DNA of 64,000 bases from Streptantibioticus_A sp037034305 (GTDB taxonomy: Bacteria; Actinomycetota; Actinomycetes; Streptomycetales; Streptomycetaceae). Both the position numbers and the translations under genes were made by a program. The notes under the pieces were generated by a model. The model was not told where the DNA came from and ran no database searches. It was given only the letters and a program-made list of their open reading frames with translations. Below, piece by piece: positions 31,272-38,167 of this stretch (the stretch's first letter is position 1; each line of letters starts with the position of its first letter). The DNA lies in assembly GCA_037034305.1 (NCBI GenBank), contig JBAGJY010000009.1:62001-126000 (forward strand), written 5' to 3'.

Positions 31272-31640
31272 TCAGTCCTCGCCGTCGAACCCCGCCGCCT
31301 GCACGTACTCGGGCCTCGGGTCGAGGGCGGCGGCCAGCCGGAAGTGGCGTTTGGCCTGTTCGGCCCGGTTGGCGCGTTGCAGGGTGCGGGCCAGGGCGAA
31401 GTGGGCGTAGGCGTTGGTCGGCTCGCGCTCCAGGACCATCTCGAAGTCCGCTTCGGCGGAGCGCAGTTGGGCGGACATGAAGTAGGCGCGGGCCCGCAGC
31501 AGCCGGGCGGAGATGCTCTCCGGATGGGCGGCGATGACGGCGTCCAGCAGCTTCACCGCGCCGCGCGGATCACGGGCGGCGAGCAGGTGCTCGGCGGCGC
31601 GGAAGTCTATGACGTTGGTCTCCGGGGTGCGCTCGGGCAC
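31272..31640 (-). CDS. Tetratricopeptide repeat protein
   Basis: 122 aa, essentially all alpha-helical TPR units: RAAEHLLAARDPRGAVKLLD, then SARLLRARAYFMSAQLRSAE and AYAHFALARTLQRANRAEQA, about three repeats. No signal peptide, so a cytoplasmic scaffold or adaptor. GTG at 31640 has GGAGG 6 nt upstream. No neighbour explains its partner; the gene downstream is the unknown conserved protein. Confidence 0.82.
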   Translation of the reverse strand: MPERTPETNVIDFRAAEHLLAARDPRGAVKLLDAVIAAHPESISARLLRARAYFMSAQLRSAEADFEMVLEREPTNAYAHFALARTLQRANRAEQAKRHFRLAAALDPRPEYVQAAGFDGED

Positions 31641-31942
31641 GTCCGCCTCCTTCCAGGGGCGCGGCCGACTGCCGTCCACCGTCCCAGGACTACCCAACAT
31701 CGACTGGCACAACCGCATTCCCGGCCGACTGCCGGGGTGGCCCGTCTGGAGCAACGCCCGCCACCGGTTCGCGGGGCGGGAGACGGCCCGCTGGCGGCCG
31801 TGCCGCGGGCGCCGTGCGCGGCGCCTGCCGCTGCGGGGAGCACGCGATCGTCGCACGGTGGCTGCGTGGACCCGAGCGCGTGGGTCACGCACTGTGCGCG
31901 TGGGCGTGCGCATGGTGATGCCGTCGTATCGAGGAGCACCTC
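31641..31942. other. Divergent intergenic region (302 bp)
   Basis: Lies between the TPR gene and the dimethylformamidase-like gene. I see no gene. Near the plus-strand end there is a run of GCGTG/GTGCGC repeats (about 31880-31912) but no clear -10/-35 pair. Confidence 0.35.
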
Positions 31943-33493
31943 ATGGGCAACGCGGAGTGGGACCGTCGGCACTTCCTCGGCGCCGCGGCGGGCATGGGCG
32001 CGGGCGCGCTGGCGGCCGGATGCACCCCGGGCGGCGGCTCGGCTCGCCCGACGGGCAGCACGGATCCGGTGGCGGCGGAGAACGCGCTGCCCGGCGACCG
32101 CGACTGGGGGCTGGCCCGCCGCGGCACCGACCGGGCGGTGGAGGGCTATGCGGACCAGGTCAGCGTGCTGCCTGGCGAGACGTTCCACCTCCATGTCTCC
32201 ACCACCGGCCGGGGCTTTCGCGCCGAGGCGTTCCGGATGGGCTGGTACGGGGGTGCGCAGGCCCGCAGGGTGTGGGCCTCGGAGCACATACCCGGCGGCG
32301 CCAGGCCGATTCCGGCGGCGCACGGCGACACGCGCACCGTCGCCGCGGGCTGGCAGCCGTCCCTGGCGGTCAGCACCCGGGGCTGGCCGGAGGGCGCCTA
32401 TCTGGTCCGGCTCACCGCGGACACCGCGGAGCAGCGGTACGTGCCGATCACCGTCCGCTCCGCGTCCACCGCGGGCAAGCTGGTGCTGGTCAACGCGGTC
32501 GGCACCTGGCAGGCCTACAACACCTGGGGCGGTCGCAGCCTCTACCAGGGGCCGGGCGGCAAGTCGGACTACGCCAACCGCTCACTGGCGGTCAGTTGCG
32601 ACCGGCCGTACGACCGGGACGGCGCGCCGCTGTTCACCACCTACGAGCAGCCCGCGATAGCGCTCGCGGAGAAGCTGGGGCTGCCGCTCGCCTATGTCAC
32701 GAACATGGACATCGACCGCGACCCTCACCTCCTGCACGGGGCGCGGGCGATCGTCTCGCTCGGCCATGACGAGTACTGGACCCCGGCGATGCGTGAGCGG
32801 GTGACCGCCGCCAGGGACGCGGGGTGCAACCTGGCCTTCCTCGGCGCGAACGCCTGCTTCCGCCGGATCCGACTTGAGGCGGCGCCGACCGGCCAGCGCC
32901 GCCTGGTCGTCTGCTACAAGACCGACTGGCCGCACGACCCGATGAACGGCAAGGACGACGCGGCGGTGACCACCGACTGGCGGGCCGCGCCGGATCCCCG
33001 GCCGGAGAACTCGATGACGGGCACGTTGTACGAGTCGAATCCGACGTCGGCGCCCTATGTGGTGGCCGATCCCGGGCACTGGCTGTTCGAGAGGACCGGC
33101 GTCACCCATGGCAGCAGCTTCGCCAATCTGGTCGGTACCGAGTACGACCGGGTCAACTCCGGTCAGGACACGCCTCGTCCGCTGGAGGTCGTCGCCCACT
33201 CCCGGCTGGTGTGCCGTGGAGTGCGTTCCTTCGCGGACTCCGCTTACTACACCGCAGGGAGCGGCGCGGGGGTGTTCAACACGGGCACCATGCGCTGGGT
33301 GGAGTCGCTCACCGATGATCCGGGACATGGCATCGCGCCGCGAACGGCCGAGTTCACCTCGCGGGTCACCGCGAACATGCTGCGCGTCTTCGCGGCGGGG
33401 CCCGCCGGGCGCACCCATCCGGCGAGGGACACCCTGGAGGAGTTCCACCCCTACGACGGCGACCCGACCTGGAGCAAGCAGGACCTGTGGTAA
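31943..33493 (+). CDS. Exported lipoprotein, N,N-dimethylformamidase beta-subunit-like
   Basis: 516 aa. A Tat signal (DRRHFLGAAAG) ends in a lipobox ALAAGC (C27), predicting a surface lipoprotein. The body resembles the large (beta) subunit of N,N-dimethylformamidase: AFRMGWYGGAQARRVW, GTWQAYNTWGGRSLY, LPLAYVTNMDIDRDP and VSLGHDEYWTPAMRERV. Relatives are common in Streptomyces and the true substrate is usually unknown; no small alpha subunit is seen here. ATG with GAGGAG 6 nt upstream. Followed by a terminator at 33565-33591. Confidence 0.82.
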   Translation: MGNAEWDRRHFLGAAAGMGAGALAAGCTPGGGSARPTGSTDPVAAENALPGDRDWGLARRGTDRAVEGYADQVSVLPGETFHLHVSTTGRGFRAEAFRMGWYGGAQARRVWASEHIPGGARPIPAAHGDTRTVAAGWQPSLAVSTRGWPEGAYLVRLTADTAEQRYVPITVRSASTAGKLVLVNAVGTWQAYNTWGGRSLYQGPGGKSDYANRSLAVSCDRPYDRDGAPLFTTYEQPAIALAEKLGLPLAYVTNMDIDRDPHLLHGARAIVSLGHDEYWTPAMRERVTAARDAGCNLAFLGANACFRRIRLEAAPTGQRRLVVCYKTDWPHDPMNGKDDAAVTTDWRAAPDPRPENSMTGTLYESNPTSAPYVVADPGHWLFERTGVTHGSSFANLVGTEYDRVNSGQDTPRPLEVVAHSRLVCRGVRSFADSAYYTAGSGAGVFNTGTMRWVESLTDDPGHGIAPRTAEFTSRVTANMLRVFAAGPAGRTHPARDTLEEFHPYDGDPTWSKQDLW

Positions 33494-33564
33494 CAGGTGC
33501 GAGGAAGCGCCCGCTGCGCGGCACGCGTCGCCGCCAGCCCCTGCGCGGTGCCCTGAGGCTGGCC

Positions 33565-33591
33565 CCCGGGGCGGCGGGGAGCCGCCCCGGG
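33565..33591. terminator. Terminator hairpin after the dimethylformamidase-like gene
   Basis: Perfect 11-bp stem CCCGGGGCGGC/GCCGCCCCGGG with loop GGGGA. It could also serve the small minus-strand frame that ends at 33632. Confidence 0.8.
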
Positions 33592-33631
33592 AAGCTCACC
33601 AGGTCGAGGACCGGGTCGCTGGCGGCGACGA

Positions 33632-33769
33632 TCAGGAGCAGCGCGCCGACTGGGTCGACCGGCCGCTGGCGCGCTCGTCGTAGGTGATGCGCCGGTAGTG
33701 GTTTGCGAGTTCGGCCCTGGGATCGCCGCTGTTCGCCACCGGAGCAGGTGCCTGCGCCGAGCTGAGCAC
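33632..33769 (-). CDS. Possible small protein (45 aa) or gene remnant
   Basis: A minus-strand frame from GTG at 33769 to TGA at 33632 encodes 45 residues including RAELANHYRRITYDERASG, which reads like a real protein segment. About 39 of 45 codons end in G or C, like true genes here. GGTGGG lies upstream of the GTG. The next frame continues with LLLIVAASDPVLDLVSF, so a longer gene may have been broken by a frameshift. No family recognised. Confidence 0.35.
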   Translation of the reverse strand: MLSSAQAPAPVANSGDPRAELANHYRRITYDERASGRSTQSARCS

Positions 33770-33832
33770 TTGGCGCCCACCGCTTCCGTAAACCTGGGAT
33801 CTATGCGCCAAATACCCATACTGCTGGGTCTA

Positions 33833-33861
33833 TTGACACCTTTTGGCACCTTATCAAAGAT
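33833..33861 (+). promoter_or_regulatory. Probable promoter of the GH29 gene
   Basis: TTGACA (33833-33838) and AAAGAT (33856-33861) are 17 nt apart in an A+T-rich stretch, about 65 nt before the ATG. An imperfect inverted repeat ACCCA/TGGGT (about 33813-33829) just upstream could bind a regulator. Confidence 0.5.
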
Positions 33862-33925
33862 GAGTCATCGGATGTATCTGTCCGCTTGAGCCACTCCATG
33901 CGACCACGCACTCATCGGAGGGCAC

Positions 33926-36298
33926 ATGAACGACTCCCCCACCCGCCCGGGGCGCGACAACGCCGGTCCTCCCAGACGCCGGGTGCTCGGCACCGCGTTG
34001 GGGGCGGCGGTCGCCGTCCCGTTCGCCACCGGGACCGCACACGCGGCAGGCCAACCGCCATCCGCCCCGGGGCCGTTCTGGCTCCCGGTTCCGCAAGCGG
34101 TTCCGGTTCCGCTCGACGGCTACTTCGACAACGACGGCATCGACACCGCGAACGTCCGGGAAGGCGACTTCGACGGTTCCGGTTACACCTTCCCCGGTGA
34201 GCGGTTACCGCCCGCGGGCAGCACGGTGGTCAGCGGCGTACCGTTTCTGTTCCCCTCGTCGGCGGCGGGCGCCAGGAACAACGTGGTGGCGACGGGCCAG
34301 CGCATCGCGCTGCCCACGCCAGGCGCGTACCTTTCGGCCCAGCTGCTGGTGGCTTGCAGCTACGGTGACGCCTCCGGCACCGCCACCGTCACGTACCAGG
34401 ACGGCAGCACCTCGCAGGCCCAACTCGGCGGCACCGACTGGTACTCCGGCGGCGGGGAACTGAGCACGCCGTTCCGCTACGCCCCCGGCGGCACCGACCG
34501 GCATCCGGTCTCCATCGGCATGGCGGAGCTGTGGCTGGACCCGGCCCGCCGGGCGGTGGCGATCACCCTGCCCGACATCGGCCCCGCCAAGGCCAACTCC
34601 CCCGCGCTGCACGTGTTCGCGCTGTCGATGCAACCGGCCGCGCACGGCCGGGCGTTGCGGCTGCGGACCGCCGCCTGCACCAACTCCCTTCTGGATCCGC
34701 GCACCCAGAGCGTCGAGGCGACCGTGGTCAACGCGGGCACGCGGTGGCTCGGCGCCGACGACGCGGTGCGGGTGGCCGTCGAGGTCGACGGCGCCCGTAC
34801 CGTGGCGCCCGCGCCGGTGACCGCGCTGGCCCCCGGCGAGCAGGCCAGGGTACGGATCGGCATCCGCAACTCGGCCGGGACGAGAGCCGGTACGGCGCGC
34901 ACCGGCACGGTCACCGTGGACGGCAGGGGCGGGCGGGCCGCCGCCCGGCGTACGGATCTGGTGCTCGGTACGCCCGACTACCGGCCGACCGACGCGTCAC
35001 TGGGCACCCACCAGGCCCCGTACTGGTTCGACGACGCGAAGTTCGGGATCTTCATCCACTGGGGGGTCTACTCGGTGCCCGCCTGGGCGCCGGTGGGCGG
35101 CACCTACGCGGAGTGGTACTGGAACTCGATGCAGAGCCCGTCGAACCCGGTGTACTCCCACCACGCGAGCAGATACGGCGAGGGCTTCGCCTACGACGAC
35201 TTCATCCCCATGTTCACCGCGCGGCGCTTCGACCCGCGCGCCTGGGTGGAGCTGTTCCGGGACGCGGGCGCCGAGTACTACGTACTGACCTCCAAGCACC
35301 ATGAGGGCTTCGCGCTGTGGGACACCAAGGTCTCGGACCGCAACGCGGTACGCATGGGTCCGCACCGGGACCTGGTCAGCGAGCTGTTCACCGCGTCGCG
35401 CGCGCACACCCCGCGGCTGCGCAACGGGCTGTACTTCTCCATGCCGGAGTGGTTCAACCCCGACAACCCGTGGATGGGCCACGCACCGCGCAACCCGTAC
35501 ACCCTGGCGCCGGTTGCGTACACCGGATACACCGCGGGCCGCGACTACGTGAAGGACTACCAGGCCCCGCAGATGCGGGAGTTGGTACACGGCTACGACC
35601 CGGACATCATCTGGTGCGACATCGGCGGCGTGAACGACAGCCACGACGTGCTGGCGGACTACTTCAACCACGCCAAGAACCGGCCGCGACCCAAGGACGT
35701 CACCGTCAACAACCGCTCCGGGATCGGCCCGCACGACTTCACCACGCCCGAGTACACCACGTACAACAGCACCGTGATCGCCAAATGGGAGGCGAGCCGG
35801 GGCCTGGACCCGCACTCCTACGGCTACAACCAGGCCACACCCGACGACCAGTACATGACCGCCGAAGAGGTGGTGCACACCCTGGTCGACATCGTCAGCA
35901 AGAACGGCAACTTCCTGCTGGACATCGGGCCGCGCTCGGACGGCACCATCCCACAGATCATGCAGACCCGGCTGCGGCAGACCGGACGCTGGCTGGCGGT
36001 CAACGGCGAGTCGGTGTACGGCACCACGTACTGGTCACGCATGGCGCAACTGGGCGACCTGCGGTTCTGCGTCCGGCAGAACCAGGCGTTCTACATCTCC
36101 TCGCTCACGGATCCGGGCAGCAAGCTGGTGGTACGGGCGCCGGTGCCCATCCGCAAGGGCGACAAGGTGACCATGCTCGGCCACCACCGCGCCCTGGACT
36201 GGGACTTCACCGGTGACACGCTAACGGTCGAGGTTCCGGCCGCCGCGCGGGCGGCCGGGGAGTACGCCTGGGTGTTCAAGGTCAGCTGGGGCGGCTGA
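33926..36298 (+). CDS. Secreted alpha-L-fucosidase, GH29
   Basis: 790 aa. Tat signal RRRVLGTALG then AHAAG (cleavage near residue 40). Residues 45-350 form beta-rich accessory domains; the GH29 barrel begins near residue 365 with YWFDDAKFGIFIHWGVYSVP and continues with YVLTSKHHEGFALWD. The predicted nucleophile is D565 in IIWCDIGG, and LVDIVSKNGNFLLDIGP is typical of the family. It removes alpha-fucose from glycans outside the cell. Its stop lies 17 nt inside the convergent coaE gene. The GH92 gene nearby suggests a glycan-degrading set. Confidence 0.92.
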   Translation: MNDSPTRPGRDNAGPPRRRVLGTALGAAVAVPFATGTAHAAGQPPSAPGPFWLPVPQAVPVPLDGYFDNDGIDTANVREGDFDGSGYTFPGERLPPAGSTVVSGVPFLFPSSAAGARNNVVATGQRIALPTPGAYLSAQLLVACSYGDASGTATVTYQDGSTSQAQLGGTDWYSGGGELSTPFRYAPGGTDRHPVSIGMAELWLDPARRAVAITLPDIGPAKANSPALHVFALSMQPAAHGRALRLRTAACTNSLLDPRTQSVEATVVNAGTRWLGADDAVRVAVEVDGARTVAPAPVTALAPGEQARVRIGIRNSAGTRAGTARTGTVTVDGRGGRAAARRTDLVLGTPDYRPTDASLGTHQAPYWFDDAKFGIFIHWGVYSVPAWAPVGGTYAEWYWNSMQSPSNPVYSHHASRYGEGFAYDDFIPMFTARRFDPRAWVELFRDAGAEYYVLTSKHHEGFALWDTKVSDRNAVRMGPHRDLVSELFTASRAHTPRLRNGLYFSMPEWFNPDNPWMGHAPRNPYTLAPVAYTGYTAGRDYVKDYQAPQMRELVHGYDPDIIWCDIGGVNDSHDVLADYFNHAKNRPRPKDVTVNNRSGIGPHDFTTPEYTTYNSTVIAKWEASRGLDPHSYGYNQATPDDQYMTAEEVVHTLVDIVSKNGNFLLDIGPRSDGTIPQIMQTRLRQTGRWLAVNGESVYGTTYWSRMAQLGDLRFCVRQNQAFYISSLTDPGSKLVVRAPVPIRKGDKVTMLGHHRALDWDFTGDTLTVEVPAAARAAGEYAWVFKVSWGG

Positions 36299-36890
36299 CG
36301 GCACGCTGCCGCAACGTCTCCCACAGGCCGCGCACCTGCGGTTCGAGGGCTGCCAGCGGTCCGTCGTTGTCGATCACGAAGTCGGCGATCGCGAGCCGCT
36401 GGTCCCGGTCGGCCTGGGCGGCCATCCGGGCGCGGGCCTCCTCCTCGGCCATCCCGCGCAGCCTGACCAGCCGGTCGAGTTGGGTCGCGGGGGCGGCGTC
36501 CACCACGACCACCAGGTCGAAGAGGGGGGCGAGACCGTTCTCGGTCAGCAGCGGAACGTCATGGACGACGATCGCGTCATCGGCCGCCGAGGCCTCCAGT
36601 TCCGCGGAACGGTCGCGGACCAGGGGGTGCACGATGGCGTTGAGCGCCTTGAGGCGGTCCGGGTCGGCGAACACGATACCGCCGAGCTTGGGCCGGTCCA
36701 GGCTGCCGTCGCGGGACAGCACGGCTTCGCCGAACTCGGCCACCACTGCGGCCAGTCCGGGCGTCCCCGGCTCCACCACCTCCCGGGCGATGCGGTCGGA
36801 GTCGATCACCACCGCGCCGTAGGAGGCGAACAGCCGCGACACCTCACTCTTACCGGCACCGATACCGCCGGTCAGTCCCACCTTCAACAC
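36282..36890 (-). CDS. coaE: Dephospho-CoA kinase
   Basis: Last step of coenzyme A synthesis: phosphorylates the 3'-OH of dephospho-CoA. 202 aa with the P-loop GLTGGIGAGKSEVSR (about residues 5-19), VIDSDRIAREVV, and VHDVPLLTENGLAP. GTG at 36890 follows TACCCT by 7 nt and also has GGGAG, so both leaderless and SD-led starts are possible. The last 17 bp overlap the end of the convergent fucosidase gene. Confidence 0.96.
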   Translation of the reverse strand: MLKVGLTGGIGAGKSEVSRLFASYGAVVIDSDRIAREVVEPGTPGLAAVVAEFGEAVLSRDGSLDRPKLGGIVFADPDRLKALNAIVHPLVRDRSAELEASAADDAIVVHDVPLLTENGLAPLFDLVVVVDAAPATQLDRLVRLRGMAEEEARARMAAQADRDQRLAIADFVIDNDGPLAALEPQVRGLWETLRQRAVSRPS

Positions 36891-36897
36891 GGCTCCC

Positions 36898-36903
36898 AGG
36901 GTA
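36898..36903 (-). promoter_or_regulatory. -10 of a probable coaE promoter
   Basis: TACCCT on the minus strand, 7 nt before the GTG start of coaE. Confidence 0.4.
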
Positions 36904-37036
36904 TGCCCTGCGGCCCATGCCGGGGTCCGCGGGCCCGCCTCGGCAACCACCGCGGGGGCACGCGACCACGACGGTGCGGTCCGCCGCGCCGACCCCACGC
37001 GCCCCCGCACCACCGACCGCGGCGTCAGCCGCGCCC

Positions 37037-37969
37037 TCAGCCGCTGTCCGCCTCTCGTTCGGCGAGGAAGCGCTCGAACTCCGCGCCGAGATCATCGGCG
37101 GTGGGCAGGTCCGCGGACTCGGCGAGCAGGCTCTCCCGGCCGCCCGCGCCCGCCAGGGCGTCGTACTGGTTCTCCAGACCGCGGACCACGGACGTCAACT
37201 CCGCGTCGCCCTCGGCGATCTGCCGCTCGATCTCCGCCTGCACCGTGTACGCCTGGGCGCGCAGCGCGTGCGCCGGACCGGGCAGTACCAGACCCGTGGC
37301 GGCGGTCACCGCCTCCAGGACCGCCAGCGAAGCGTCCGGATACGGTGAGCGGGCCAGATAGTGCGGCACATGGGCGGCCACACCCAGCACATCGTGTCCC
37401 GCCTGGGCCAGCCGCAGCTCGATCAGCGAGTCCGCGCTGCCGGGCACCTGCGCCTCGTCGAACCAACTGCGGTGCCCCGGCATCAGGTCGGTCCGGTTGC
37501 CGTGCGGCGTCAGCCCGATCGGGCGGGTGTGCGGCACGCCCATCGGAATGCCGTGGAAGTTGATCGAAAGCCGCACTCCGAACCGCTCGACCAGTCCGCC
37601 CACCGCCTCGGCGAACCGCTCCCACTGCACATCCGGCTCCGGCCCGCACAGCAGCAGGAACGGGGTGCCCGTGGTGTCCTTCACCAGCCGCAGCACCAAC
37701 TCGGGCGCCGCGTAGCCCGACCAGTGGTCGCGCCGGAACGTCATCAGCGGGCGACGGGCCCGGTAGTCCAGCAACTGGTCCACGTCGAACCGCGCCACGA
37801 CCTGGTGGTCGAGGTTCTCCAGCAGCTCGTCGACCAGTTGCTCGCCGGTGTCACCCGCGTCGATGAAGCCCTCCAGGTGGTAGAGCAGCACCAGCCCGCC
37901 CGCGTCCGCGGAATCGACCGCGTGCACGCCGTCCGGCTCGAACTCGTAAAGACTCTGCGGATCAAGCAC
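37037..37969 (-). CDS. PAC2-family protein (proteasome assembly chaperone-like)
   Basis: 310 aa cytoplasmic protein of the PAC2 family, related in fold to eukaryotic proteasome-assembly chaperones; in actinobacteria its role is not settled. Seen: GLVLLYHLEGFIDAGDTGEQ, HWSGYAAPELVLRLVKD, LLLCGPEPDVQW, INFHGIPMGVPHTRPIG and AHVPHYLARSPYPDASLAVL. The C-terminal 40 residues are acidic. GTG start. coaE follows after 146 nt in the same direction. Confidence 0.88.
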   Translation of the reverse strand: MLDPQSLYEFEPDGVHAVDSADAGGLVLLYHLEGFIDAGDTGEQLVDELLENLDHQVVARFDVDQLLDYRARRPLMTFRRDHWSGYAAPELVLRLVKDTTGTPFLLLCGPEPDVQWERFAEAVGGLVERFGVRLSINFHGIPMGVPHTRPIGLTPHGNRTDLMPGHRSWFDEAQVPGSADSLIELRLAQAGHDVLGVAAHVPHYLARSPYPDASLAVLEAVTAATGLVLPGPAHALRAQAYTVQAEIERQIAEGDAELTSVVRGLENQYDALAGAGGRESLLAESADLPTADDLGAEFERFLAEREADSG

Positions 37970-38132
37970 CGTGACCGTCCCTTCCCACTCTCCCCTGCTA
38001 CCAACGTAGGACGGCCCACTGACATTCCCGTGCCGCCAACCCGAAGACCGTCACCTTGAGTTGACGCGACCTTGACAGTGCAGGTCAGGGAGGCCGAAGA
38101 TCCACCGAGCAGCTGTGCGCAACCCCGGGACT

Positions 38133-38144
38133 GACAACGTTGTC
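38133..38144. promoter_or_regulatory. LacI-type operator before the GH92 gene
   Basis: GACAACGTTGTC is a perfect 12-bp palindrome with the central CG typical of LacI-family operators, 24 nt before the TTG start. TTGACA at 38072-38077 could be a -35 upstream. It suggests sugar-inducible repression of the mannosidase. Confidence 0.65.
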
Positions 38145-38167
38145 GCCACGAAGGGACGCTGAGCGCC

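Larger units (their letters stand above)
33494..33925. other. Intergenic region between two exported-enzyme genes (432 bp)
   Basis: Contains a terminator hairpin (33565-33591), a possible small minus-strand gene (33632-33769) and, in an unusually A+T-rich last 120 bp, the promoter of the fucosidase gene with a TTGACA box. Confidence 0.6.
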
